NCBI GenBank assembly: GCA_937888955.1
Contig: CALAQW010000074.1
Location: forward strand, 1-51,824
Source of the DNA: an uncultured Alphaproteobacteria bacterium
GTDB lineage: Bacteria; Pseudomonadota; Alphaproteobacteria; UBA11222
Direction of reading: 5' to 3'
Length of the DNA stretch: 51,824 nt
The position numbers and the translations under genes are program-made. Shown one piece after another: positions 17,015 to 25,348 of the stretch. The notes under the pieces were generated by a model. It did not search any database, was not told the origin of the DNA, and saw only the letters and a list, made by a program, of their open reading frames with translations. Every line of letters starts with the position of its first letter. The first letter of the stretch is position 1.

Positions 17015-18253
17015 CTATGGGCTTTCTTGCGCCCATAAACGTGATGCCGGTGTCAGCAGCAGCACAGCCCCCAGCAGAAACAGTGCCGGGAAAGGGATGG
17101 CTGCCTGCGGGCCGAGGGCGGCTGTCAGAAAGCCGACAAGAAGCGACCCGATCGGGGCGGCGCCAAGATAACCAAGCTGGTAGACCGATAGCAGCCGTGC
17201 CCGGTGGCTGACGGGAGCCGCCTGCTGCACCATTGTGCGGCCCATCGCCATGGTCACCCCCGACAGGATGCCGAACAGGAAGACACAGGCGAAATAGGCG
17301 GGCAGGGGCATGGCGACACTGCTTGCAAGCAGCAATAGTGCGGTGGCGGCAAGCGACAGGGTCAGGGCACGGCCGGGAAACCGGATCGTGCCGCGCCGCA
17401 AAATCAGCACGGTCGCGACAACCGTGCCCGCCATGAAGCAGCTATGGGCGGTGGCAAGTTCGGGCGAGCTGCCGCCATAGATATCGCGGATGGTAATTGG
17501 CAGAATCACCATGAACCAGCCCATGAAACACAGCCCCATGGCGATCATCAGCAAAATGACCGGCAGAATGGGCGGGGTACGCCAGGCCATTTTCAAACCA
17601 TCGGCAATATCGTGCAGGGCGGAACCATTATCGGCGGGGTCGCGCATCGACGGCACGGGCATCAGCCGCCAGCTTGCCAGCAACGCTATCGCGACAAAGC
17701 CCGCCTGAATGAGCAGCAGCGCCGGTGCGCCGATCGCGACCGCCGCGCCGGCAATCGTAATGCCGATGATCTGGCAGCCGAATTGCAGTCCGGTGGCAAT
17801 CGTCACCGCGCGTTGCACCTGATCGCCGGCAATCCGGCTGAGCAGCGCATCACGCGCCGGTGTGACAAAGGCTGTGCACAGCCCCAGCAGCAGCCCGTAT
17901 CCGATCATCACGGGATAGGACATCTGCCCCGCCAGGATAAGCAGGGCAAGCCCCAAAGGTGGCACAAGCGCCACCCACTGTATGCGGATCAGCAATTGTC
18001 GCAGATCTGTCCGGTCGGCCACAGCGCCGCCAACCAGGATAAAAAACAGGCTGGGCAGCAGCACCGCCATCTGCGCCACGCCGACCCGGTCGGCGCTCTC
18101 ATTCAGCACGACGACGATGAGCCAGGGGAACAGCACATGCCGCACGCCCCAGGCGGCGTACCAGCCCGTCTGTCCCGCCGCGTAAAGCTGAAACTGACGT
18201 TGTTTGCCGAGCGGCAGCTCTGTTTGCTGCGATGCGTCTTCTTGTGCCCGCAT
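17015..18253 (-). CDS. MFS transporter, EntS-like (paralog 2 of 3)
   Basis: A 412-residue carrier, paralogous to both neighbours. It has WYAAWGVRHVLFPWLIVVVLNESADRVGVAQMAVLLPSLFFILVGGAVADRTDLRQLL, and the signature MGRTMVQQAAPVSHRARLLSVYQLGYLGAAPIG. Its ATG (18253-18251) overlaps the TGA of the upstream paralog (18255-18253) by one base, giving TGATG and implying translational coupling. Local duplication is the obvious origin. Coupling suggests the two products are made in fixed ratio. Confidence 0.85.
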   Translation of the reverse strand: MRAQEDASQQTELPLGKQRQFQLYAAGQTGWYAAWGVRHVLFPWLIVVVLNESADRVGVAQMAVLLPSLFFILVGGAVADRTDLRQLLIRIQWVALVPPLGLALLILAGQMSYPVMIGYGLLLGLCTAFVTPARDALLSRIAGDQVQRAVTIATGLQFGCQIIGITIAGAAVAIGAPALLLIQAGFVAIALLASWRLMPVPSMRDPADNGSALHDIADGLKMAWRTPPILPVILLMIAMGLCFMGWFMVILPITIRDIYGGSSPELATAHSCFMAGTVVATVLILRRGTIRFPGRALTLSLAATALLLLASSVAMPLPAYFACVFLFGILSGVTMAMGRTMVQQAAPVSHRARLLSVYQLGYLGAAPIGSLLVGFLTAALGPQAAIPFPALFLLGAVLLLTPASRLWAQESP

Positions 18254-19542
18254 CAGCTATTCCCGCTGCCTTCAAGCCGCCAGATCGGCGAGCGCAGGGC
18301 GATCCACAGGGCGATCACCGTCATGCCAAGTGCCGAAAAGGCAATCGCGTGCAGCGGGCCGATATATTCCGCAAGCTGGCCGATCATGAAGGACCCAAAG
18401 GGGGCGGTGCCCATGAAGCCCAGCATGTAAAACGCCATGGCGCGGCTGCGATGGGCTTCGGGGCTTGCCTCCTGCACGATGGTGCGGCCCATGCTCATGG
18501 TGATCGAACCGCAGATGCCCCAGCCCGCCATCAGGAGAAGCGGCGCGGGATAGGGCAGGCCAAGCCCGATCGCCGCCAGCATCAGCCCGCCGATCCCCAG
18601 CGCGCAGGTGATGGCGCGCCCCTGCCGCGCGACGCCACCCTTGCGCAGCAGCACAAAGGCAGTCAGCGACATACCGCCCATATTGAACATGTTGATCAGT
18701 GCAAGATCACCTGAATCGCCGCCATAGACATCGCGGATAACAAGCGGCACGCCGACGAAAATCACACCCATCAGAAAGAAGCCCATGCCGCCGATCAGGA
18801 TGATGACATCGCGCAGGGTGCGGTGCCGCCAGACGATCAGGGCGGTATCGGCGATCATGGCGAGGTTGCGCGGCGCGGGGCCTGAGCGGACCGGCGCGGG
18901 CAGATGCGACAGATCAAGCCGGTGAAAAGCCAGCGCGCCGAACCATAAAAGCAGCGCCTGCACGACAAGTAGCGGTGCCGCGCCGATGCTGGCCGCCATG
19001 CCCGCCAGTGCAAAGCCGCCAAGCTGCACGGCAAACTGCACCATTGTGGCGCTTGTTACCGCGCGTTGGATATTGCCGCGTGCGATATAGGGCAGCATGC
19101 CGTCGCGCGCAGGGAACAGGAAGGCCTGCGCTGTGCCGACGGCAAATCCATAAGCGAGCATCAGTGGAAAACTGAGCAGATCGAGCATCACCGCGGCCGC
19201 CAGCAGCAGCGCCGGTATGCCACCCAGCAAATGGCAAAGCCGGGTGATGGCGCGCCGGTCCTTGCGGTCGGCGACCGCACCGCCAAGCAGAATGAACAGT
19301 AGTCCCGGCAGAAGCAGCGCCATTTGCGCGGTGCCGGCGCGCGCGGCACTTTCCTGCAACGCGATCAGCACCAGCCAGGGGAACAGCACCACCTGCATGC
19401 CGAACATGGAGAACCAGGAACCGACGCCGCACAGATACCAGATGAAATTCACCCGCTCGCGGCTGCCCGGAGCGGGGGACGTGCTGTCATCGCTGGTGTT
19501 ATCTGCGGCTCCGGCCGATGTGTTGTTTGACATATTGTCCAT
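18253..19542 (-). CDS. MFS transporter, EntS-like (paralog 3 of 3)
   Basis: First gene of the tandem run, 429 residues from the ATG at 19542 (MDNMSNN); a second Met at 19533 is possible, and neither has a good Shine-Dalgarno. The N-terminal 35 residues are Asn/Ser/Thr-rich and disordered. It has GMQVVLFPWLVLIALQESAARAGTAQMALLLPGLLFILLGGAVADRKDRRAI, and the shared signature MGRTIVQEASPEAHRSRAMAFYMLGFMGTAPFG. It is the most diverged of the three. The frame stays open to 19938, but that part is antisense to the DksA-like gene and has no MFS-like sequence. Confidence 0.82.
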   Translation of the reverse strand: MDNMSNNTSAGAADNTSDDSTSPAPGSRERVNFIWYLCGVGSWFSMFGMQVVLFPWLVLIALQESAARAGTAQMALLLPGLLFILLGGAVADRKDRRAITRLCHLLGGIPALLLAAAVMLDLLSFPLMLAYGFAVGTAQAFLFPARDGMLPYIARGNIQRAVTSATMVQFAVQLGGFALAGMAASIGAAPLLVVQALLLWFGALAFHRLDLSHLPAPVRSGPAPRNLAMIADTALIVWRHRTLRDVIILIGGMGFFLMGVIFVGVPLVIRDVYGGDSGDLALINMFNMGGMSLTAFVLLRKGGVARQGRAITCALGIGGLMLAAIGLGLPYPAPLLLMAGWGICGSITMSMGRTIVQEASPEAHRSRAMAFYMLGFMGTAPFGSFMIGQLAEYIGPLHAIAFSALGMTVIALWIALRSPIWRLEGSGNS

Positions 19543-19700
19543 GGGGTTGAGCTTATACCCGGTTGCGCGCCGATCCGTTAGCGTGAAGACAGGTGCGCGT
19601 GCGGCAAAGTCGTGCTGGCGTGTGGGCGGGATGCCGGATAAGCTCGGCAGCTCAAACAGCTTGTTTCCGAGAATGAGAACTGAATTTGTTGGGGAACGCC

Positions 19701-20054
19701 ATGGCGAATAAGAAGTCGGCACCGGAATTGAATAAAGAGCAATGGAAAGCGCGGCTTGTCGCCATGCGTGAAGATCTGAGCCAGTTGATTGCCTTGCATC
19801 ATGAACCGCATGCCGCGCCCGAACTTGACCAGACAACCGTGGGGCGGGTGTCGCGCGCCGACGCCATTCAGGAACATGAGATGGCCAGCGCGACCCAGCG
19901 GCGCCGGCAGCAGGAGATCGCCAAGATCGACGCGGCACTCAGCAGGCTGGAAGAAGGCGAATTCGGATTTTGCGTCACTTGCGGCGCGCGGATCAGCGAT
20001 GGTCGGCTGGAACTCGACCCGACAACGCCATTTTGTGTAAAGCATGCAAAATAA
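19701..20054 (+). CDS. TraR/DksA-family zinc-finger protein
   Basis: A 117-residue protein. An N-terminal helical region (LNKEQWKARLVAMREDLSQLIALHHE) leads to a coiled-coil with conserved Asp (VSRADAIQEHEMASATQRRRQQEIAKIDAALSRLEEGEFGFC). The C-terminal finger is FCVTCGARI ... PFCVKHAK, a C-x2-C ... C-x2-H arrangement in place of full C4. DksA relatives bind the RNA polymerase secondary channel and modulate initiation. This short type has an unknown regulon. The ATG at 19701 is preceded by GGGGAA. Confidence 0.86.
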   Translation: MANKKSAPELNKEQWKARLVAMREDLSQLIALHHEPHAAPELDQTTVGRVSRADAIQEHEMASATQRRRQQEIAKIDAALSRLEEGEFGFCVTCGARISDGRLELDPTTPFCVKHAK

Positions 20055-20133
20055 CGGGCATACTGGCGCTGGCCATGGCGGGGTCGACGCTGCACAATAG
20101 CTGTGATGCGTGAGGTTTCGAATCGCTTTTTGC

Positions 20134-20529
20134 ATGTTTGACGACGGCTTGCTTTATGTGTCCCTGAAAGGGGTGATTGTCCGGCGCGGTCAGATATTGC
20201 TGTTGCGAAAACATAGCGGCCGGTGGGATTTGCCGGGTGGGCGGCTCGACCCCGATGAATCACCCAAACAGTGCCTGCTGCGTGAGATTGCCGAAGAAAC
20301 CGGGCTTGCGGTCAGGCCGGGGCGGCTTTTGCATCGCTGGGTCCGCTATCGCGGCAACGGGCCCAATGTCTTTCTGGTCAGTCACCGGTGCCGGCTGCGC
20401 GATCCCCGTTCAGAACCGCGTTTGAGTGCGGAACATGCTGAAAGCCGCTGGGTGGATGCCGATGCGCTGACGCCATACGGGCTTTCCGCGGGGATTGAAA
20501 AATCCATTCGCCGCGCTGCCAAATCGTAA
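20134..20529 (+). CDS. Nudix hydrolase
   Basis: About 131 residues from ATG 20134 (or 139 from GTG 20110; neither has a clear RBS). It contains a complete Nudix box: GGRLDPDE, then REIAEETGL, matching G-x5-E-x7-R-E-U-x-E-E-x-G-U. LPGG precedes the box. The family hydrolyses nucleoside diphosphates linked to another moiety, and the substrate is not readable. It lies between the DksA-like gene and the CYTH triphosphatase on the same strand. Confidence 0.87.
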   Translation: MFDDGLLYVSLKGVIVRRGQILLLRKHSGRWDLPGGRLDPDESPKQCLLREIAEETGLAVRPGRLLHRWVRYRGNGPNVFLVSHRCRLRDPRSEPRLSAEHAESRWVDADALTPYGLSAGIEKSIRRAAKS

Positions 20530-20577
20530 CCTGGCCGTGCGATAAGCGGCGCATGATGCAACAGGGAAAATTGTCAG

Positions 20578-21099
20578 ATGTCTCAACCGCGCGATAAAGC
20601 CGGTCAGCAAAGCGTTGCCGCGCCGCGTCAGGAAATCGAACGCAAATTCCGCGTTATCGGTGATGACTGGCGCGCGGGCGCCAAAGCCTATCCGATCACG
20701 CAAGGCTATATCGCGCAGCGCGAGGGGTTCGAGGTCCGGTTGCGCGAAACCGATCAGGCGGCGTTTCTCACGCTCAAGGGCCGGCAGGCGGATGCGCGTA
20801 TCCGCATTGAATATGAATATGAGGTGCCGCGCGAGGATGCGCAAAACCTGTTGCGGCATTTCGCGCAAGGCAGCCTTATTCAGAAAACCCGCCATGAGGT
20901 GACATTCGCCGGCAATCTCTGGGAAGTCGATGTGTTCGAAGGGGAAAATGCCGGCCTTGTGGTGGCGGAAATCGAACTGTCATCGGTCGATCAGACATTC
21001 GAACACCCCCCCTGGCTTGGTGAGGAGATCACCGGCGACAAACGCTATTCCAATGTCGCGCTGGCACAGCACCCCTATACCCGCTGGGGGTCAGCCTGA
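20578..21099 (+). CDS. CYTH-domain triphosphate tunnel metalloenzyme
   Basis: A 173-residue single-domain CYTH protein. The signature EIERK (E19-x-E21-x-K23) is intact, followed by tunnel-strand elements: VRLRE near 54, FLTLKGRQADARIRIEYEYEVP, and the late WEVDVFEGENAGLVVAEIELSS. Small bacterial CYTH proteins of this size are inorganic tripolyphosphatases or thiamine-triphosphatase-like enzymes. The 18-residue N-terminal extension is polar. It converges on the ParA-like gene with a 9-bp overlap of the 3' ends (21091-21099). Confidence 0.88.
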   Translation: MSQPRDKAGQQSVAAPRQEIERKFRVIGDDWRAGAKAYPITQGYIAQREGFEVRLRETDQAAFLTLKGRQADARIRIEYEYEVPREDAQNLLRHFAQGSLIQKTRHEVTFAGNLWEVDVFEGENAGLVVAEIELSSVDQTFEHPPWLGEEITGDKRYSNVALAQHPYTRWGSA

Positions 21100-21855
21100 T
21101 GTTTTCGCCTTTGCCGCCAGGCGCAGGATGATTTCCTCAAGCAGCGCCGCATAGGCCTTTGCCGGCGGGCTTGCCGGGGCGTAGGCAGGTACGGGGGCGC
21201 GCCTGATGCCCATCTGCTCCACGATGCTTGAATTCGCAATCACGGTGTTGAGAAACAGGCCAGGCCATTGCGCGGGCAGTTCCTGCATCGCTTCACGGTG
21301 CAGTTTCTTGCGTCGGTCGGCCAGCGAAAAGAAAGGCAGGATCTCCGCCTTGCCGAATTTTGGCGAGCCGGAAAAGCTGACCAGCTGCTCAAGGGTGCGC
21401 GCCGACAGGGGGGTCGGGATTACCGGCACAAGCAGGGCATCGGCGGCGCGGAAAATGCTTTCCGACAACAGTGAGATGCTGGGCGGGCAATCCAGCAGTA
21501 CAATGTCATACTGATCGGCCAGGGGATCGAGGATCTGCCCGATCCTGCGGCGTGGTTTGCCGGCTTCTTCAAGTTGAAGATCGAAATAGCGATAGGAAAA
21601 ATCAGCAGGCAGAATATCAAGCCGCTCGAAATCAGATCCCTTGATCGCCGGATCGACATCGCGTTTGCGCAGCAATTGCCGCGACCCGCCTTTGACGCGC
21701 GGTTTGATCCTGAAATAAAAGCTCGCGGCCCCTTGCGGATCGATATCCCATAACAGCACGCGCGCACCGGCCTGCGCGGCGACATGGGCAAGATTGACGA
21801 TCGCGGCGGTCTTGCCGACCCCGCCCTTGATACTGTAGCTGGCGATAACCTGCAT
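21091..21855 (-). CDS. ParA/MinD-family ATPase
   Basis: A 254-residue ATPase. The deviant Walker A is SIKGGVGKTAA (8-18) with the signature Lys10 and catalytic Lys15. Walker A' is LLWDIDPQGAASF, Walker B is IVLLDCPPSISLLS, and VPVIPTPLSARTLEQL follows. The protein lacks an N-terminal HTH, so it is the short, McdA/orphan-ParA type rather than a plasmid type. No ParB-like gene is adjacent. Its ATG (21855-21853) overlaps the TGA of the CHAD gene by one base (TGATG), so it is translationally coupled to CHAD. A role in positioning a cellular cargo is inferred. Confidence 0.88.
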   Translation of the reverse strand: MQVIASYSIKGGVGKTAAIVNLAHVAAQAGARVLLWDIDPQGAASFYFRIKPRVKGGSRQLLRKRDVDPAIKGSDFERLDILPADFSYRYFDLQLEEAGKPRRRIGQILDPLADQYDIVLLDCPPSISLLSESIFRAADALLVPVIPTPLSARTLEQLVSFSGSPKFGKAEILPFFSLADRRKKLHREAMQELPAQWPGLFLNTVIANSSIVEQMGIRRAPVPAYAPASPPAKAYAALLEEIILRLAAKAKTSG

Positions 21856-23447
21856 CAGGGGGCACCGCGCTTTTTCTTGCCGCATAACTTGCGGAACCGG
21901 TCTTCGGTGGCAGGGCCCGAAAAGGCCGCAAAGGCTTCGTCAAACCGTGCGCGCGAACCCGTTTGCAATCCGGCCAGAACTTCGATCAGCAAGCCCATTG
22001 CCATGATGGTTTCAGGTGGCGCCTTTTTCTTTTCGGCCATTTCATCCGCGAAACCGCGCAGCGCGACGGATTGCACGTGATAATCCTGAAAATCACCCAG
22101 AATATTTTGCAGGGTACGGAGTGTCCTGGCGAGAGGTTTCACTGTCGAGGGGGGATAAAGCTGGTCAAAAAATTGCAGCAGATAGCGCAGCTTCTTTCCT
22201 TCCTTGCGAATGTCATGCAGTGCTTCGTCGGGGCTTTCTTCTGTGATCGCCTCACCGTCGCGGCATATGGCGCGGTAAAGCCGCCAGATGCGTTTTGCCG
22301 CAAGTTGCTTGATCGGCGTCAGGGATGGCTCCTGCCAGATCGTCTCGTCATCGCACAGAAAATTGCGCCAGTCGGCTACAAACTTTTCATAACGTTTGCT
22401 GTTCAGCGCGCGGGTCAGCTTGCGCTGCTCGCCCCGCTGCCGTTCACGCAGAAAACGTTTCAGGGGCAATAGGTCGTCGCGCCGCCCTTCAGGCAGCATG
22501 GCGCAATAATCATCGAACGCAAGCAGATAGACATCAGCATCCCGTGTGGGGCCTGTTACTTGGCCAAGCCAGCGCAGCTCCTGGGAGAAATGCTGCCGCT
22601 CTGTGAGCGGAAATATTGTCTTGAATTGCCCGATGGCGGAGCGGGAACGGCGTACCGCAATCCGGAAATCGTGCAGGAATTCGCTATCGATCGCCGTGCG
22701 TGTGCCCGGTGCATTGACACACATCTGATCCAGCAGGTGCAGCAGAATATGGCGTAGCGCCTGCCGCGCATTCATTTTCGGATGTAGTGACAGCTCAAGC
22801 TTGGATTGGTAATTGCCGATCTCGCGCCCTGCTGCGGCAAACAGGCTGCTTGCCAGCAGGTTGCGGTCATTGGCTGAGCTTGCTGCAAGCTGCTGGATTG
22901 TTTTTTCAAGCATGCGGAACGGTTTGGGATAGCCGCGTATCGGCCGGCAGTGAAGCTGCGCAAGGCTTGTTTGTTCATCCACGCCCGTCACCTCAATTTG
23001 CGTGATTGTCAGCCGCGCGACGATTTTCTGATCTTCATTGCGGATCGCGATTTCCGACCGTTGCCCGCGTCCCTCATCCGAGGGCAGAAGCGTGCGCATC
23101 TCAAGTAGGGGCGCAATCGTGTCGGCCAGTGGCCCTTCGGGCAATTCCTCCGCGAAACCGGGGGCGTCGCCCGGTGCAAGCTCTGCCTGCTGGTCGGTGC
23201 TGGCTTTACTGCCGGCGATACGGGTAAGCCGCAATGTGCTGACCTGCGTGCCGTTTGCCGGTGCGGTTTTCTGCAAGATGTAACCGGCCTGAAACAGGCG
23301 CCAGTCGAAGCTGTCATAAAATGTAAGCGCCACGGCTTCACCCGATGTCAGCAGCTCAACGTTATAGCGGGGGCTGAGCGCCGCGGAAATCTGATCGATT
23401 ATTTCCGTGGCCGGGCAGTTCTGAATTTCGAAATATCCCTCAATCAT
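21855..23447 (-). CDS. CYTH-like/CHAD domain protein
   Basis: A 530-residue protein. The N-terminal 200 residues resemble a CYTH fold (MIEGYFEIQNCP..., VALTFYDSFDWRLFQAGYIL, TIAPLLEMRTLLP), but the E-x-E-x-K catalytic motif is missing, so it is probably non-catalytic. The C-terminal 300 residues form a CHAD domain with its two helical repeats and conserved His/Arg/Lys: LHDFRIAVRRSRSAIGQF, then LHDIRKEGKKLRYLLQFFDQLYP. CHAD domains bind inorganic polyphosphate and target proteins to polyphosphate granules. It is the first gene of the minus-strand pair with ParA. Confidence 0.87.
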   Translation of the reverse strand: MIEGYFEIQNCPATEIIDQISAALSPRYNVELLTSGEAVALTFYDSFDWRLFQAGYILQKTAPANGTQVSTLRLTRIAGSKASTDQQAELAPGDAPGFAEELPEGPLADTIAPLLEMRTLLPSDEGRGQRSEIAIRNEDQKIVARLTITQIEVTGVDEQTSLAQLHCRPIRGYPKPFRMLEKTIQQLAASSANDRNLLASSLFAAAGREIGNYQSKLELSLHPKMNARQALRHILLHLLDQMCVNAPGTRTAIDSEFLHDFRIAVRRSRSAIGQFKTIFPLTERQHFSQELRWLGQVTGPTRDADVYLLAFDDYCAMLPEGRRDDLLPLKRFLRERQRGEQRKLTRALNSKRYEKFVADWRNFLCDDETIWQEPSLTPIKQLAAKRIWRLYRAICRDGEAITEESPDEALHDIRKEGKKLRYLLQFFDQLYPPSTVKPLARTLRTLQNILGDFQDYHVQSVALRGFADEMAEKKKAPPETIMAMGLLIEVLAGLQTGSRARFDEAFAAFSGPATEDRFRKLCGKKKRGAP

Positions 23448-23572
23448 TTCGCTTAGATAACAGTGATGGGGTGAAAAGGGAAGCTGCTGCTCCGTAAGCA
23501 GATAATATGACAGATTTGTTACAGTGTGACTGCGTGTTCATGGTAATTCACCCGCTTATTTCGATGTGCAAC

Positions 23573-23605
23573 CAAAAGAAAAGGCGGCTTGTCGAAAGCC
23601 GCCTT
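23573..23605 (-). terminator. Rho-independent terminator for the TPP-enzyme gene
   Basis: The perfect 10-bp stem aaggcggctt (23581-23590) / aagccgcctt (23596-23605) is followed on the minus strand by TTTTCTTTT (complement of 23573-23582). The plus side also has a T6 run, so it may work in both directions. Confidence 0.92.
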
Positions 23606-23635
23606 TTTTGTTTGCCGCAGGTCTGTGAACGCCGA

Positions 23636-25300
23636 TCAGATCGGAATGGCGACCTGGCCAAGCCGAGCGGTGAGTTTGCGGTTTTCCGCATAATCCACCG
23701 GTACGGCAATGATCGCGGGGCCTTCCTGGCGGAATGCCTCTTCAAGTGCGGGCTTGATCTGATCAGCCGAGGTCAGGGTCTTGCCCCACATGCCGAACGC
23801 CTCGGCCAGCTTTTCGAAATCGGGGTTGCCGAAATCGAGCTTGGAGTGCTTTCCGTCAAAGGCGTCCTGCTGCTTCCATTTGATCAGCCCGTATTCGCCA
23901 TCGACCCAGACCATGGCCACGACGTTCAGCTTGTAACGCACGGCGGTTTCAAGCTCCTGCACGTTCATCAGAAAGCCCGCATCGCCATTGATGCATAGAA
24001 CTTTTTGATCGGGGCAGGCGATTTTCGCGCCAATTGCGCCGGGCAGTGCAAAGCCCATCGAGCAGAAACCGTTGGAAATCAGGCAGGTGTTTGGCTCGAC
24101 CGCCTGATAATAACGCGACACCCACATTTTATGCGCGCCGACATCTGATAACAGAATATCGTTCGGGCCCATCACCTCGCGCACATCCCACAGGATCTTC
24201 TGCGGCTTGGCGGGAAATGCGGTGTCGTCCTTTTCCATGGCGAAGTCGTCGGCCATGGTGCTGCGCAGTTTGCCGCGCGTGGCATTGATGTCGAACAGCG
24301 GCAGCTTGTCGCCGGCGCGCGCGTCGATTTCCTCATTGATTTGCCACAATGCATCCGCAAGGTCGGATACGATATCGACCTCGACCGGGAAGTGATCGTC
24401 GATTTCCGCCGGTGAGAAGTCGATATGGATGATCTTTGCGCCTGAATCAGGCTTGTACCAGCCCGCGGGGCTGTATTCGACAAGGTCGTAACCGGCGGTG
24501 ATGATGACATCCGCATCGGCAAATGCGTGATTGTTGTAATCGCCGACGCCGAGCCCCATGGTGAACAGGCAGTGGGGGTTATCCATCGGTACCGCGCCTT
24601 TGCCCATGAAGGTATTGACGACCCCGATGCCGGTTTTTTCGGCAAGCCGCACAAGCTGCGTTGCGGCGCGTTTGCGCACCGCCCCGTTGCCCGCCAGGAT
24701 GATCGGCTTCTTGGCGCCCATGATCATGTCGACCGCCTGCTTGATCGCCTTGTGATCGGCGGCAGGCCGGCGCAGCTTGGTAAAGGGCAATGGCGCGCCG
24801 CTCGTCTCCTCCTCAGCCAGATCTTCGGGCAGTTCGATGACCGTCACACCGGGTTTTTCGGTTTCGGCGATCTTGAACGCCTTGCGCACAACTTCAGGAA
24901 TGTTCTTGGGCGAATGAATTGTCTGCGCCCATTTGCTGAGCGGGCGCAACATGGCAATGGAGTCCATGTTTTGATGGCTCTCCTTATGCAGCCTTTTTGT
25001 CGAGGCCTGACCGATGATCGCCACAACAGGCGCGCGGTCCATATTGGCGTCGGCAAGCCCTGTGACAAGGTTGGTCGCGCCCGGACCAAGCGTTGCAAGG
25101 CAAACACCGGCCTTCCCCGTCAGCCGGCCATAGGCATCGGCCATGAAGGCCGCCCCCTGCTCGTGTCGGCACAGGATGAATTTGATCGGGCTGTCGATCA
25201 GCGAAATCATCAGATCCGCATTTTCTTCACCCGGGATCCCGAAGATCCGGTCAACCCCTTCCGCTTCAAGACATTTTACAAATAGATCAGATGCTTTCAT
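23636..25300 (-). CDS. Acetolactate synthase large subunit-like TPP enzyme
   Basis: A 554-residue thiamine-diphosphate enzyme of the AlsS/IlvB group. The N-terminal PYR domain has the catalytic Glu47 in CRHEQGAAFMADAYGR. The middle domain is of DHS type. The C-terminal PP domain has the TPP/Mg motif NGDAGFLMNVQELETAVRYKLN and ISNGFCSMGFALPGAIGAK. No small regulatory subunit gene is adjacent, which favours a catabolic AlsS-type or another 2-oxoacid carboligase/decarboxylase. It lies 48 nt after an aldehyde dehydrogenase gene, so together they may decarboxylate a 2-oxoacid and oxidise the resulting aldehyde. A strong terminator follows. Confidence 0.87.
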   Translation of the reverse strand: MKASDLFVKCLEAEGVDRIFGIPGEENADLMISLIDSPIKFILCRHEQGAAFMADAYGRLTGKAGVCLATLGPGATNLVTGLADANMDRAPVVAIIGQASTKRLHKESHQNMDSIAMLRPLSKWAQTIHSPKNIPEVVRKAFKIAETEKPGVTVIELPEDLAEEETSGAPLPFTKLRRPAADHKAIKQAVDMIMGAKKPIILAGNGAVRKRAATQLVRLAEKTGIGVVNTFMGKGAVPMDNPHCLFTMGLGVGDYNNHAFADADVIITAGYDLVEYSPAGWYKPDSGAKIIHIDFSPAEIDDHFPVEVDIVSDLADALWQINEEIDARAGDKLPLFDINATRGKLRSTMADDFAMEKDDTAFPAKPQKILWDVREVMGPNDILLSDVGAHKMWVSRYYQAVEPNTCLISNGFCSMGFALPGAIGAKIACPDQKVLCINGDAGFLMNVQELETAVRYKLNVVAMVWVDGEYGLIKWKQQDAFDGKHSKLDFGNPDFEKLAEAFGMWGKTLTSADQIKPALEEAFRQEGPAIIAVPVDYAENRKLTARLGQVAIPI

Positions 25301-25348
25301 CGCTTTTCCCCTCTTCCCCGACCAAGCCGTATCTAAAACTTGCGGTAG

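Noticed and set aside
19543-19938. N-terminal extension of the third MFS gene
   Set aside because: The added 132 residues are antisense to the DksA-like gene, lack hydrophobic segments and have no start signal.
21091-21855. Plasmid or chromosome partition locus (parAB)
   Set aside because: The ATPase has no HTH, no parB gene and no parS-like sites nearby; it is coupled to a CHAD gene instead.
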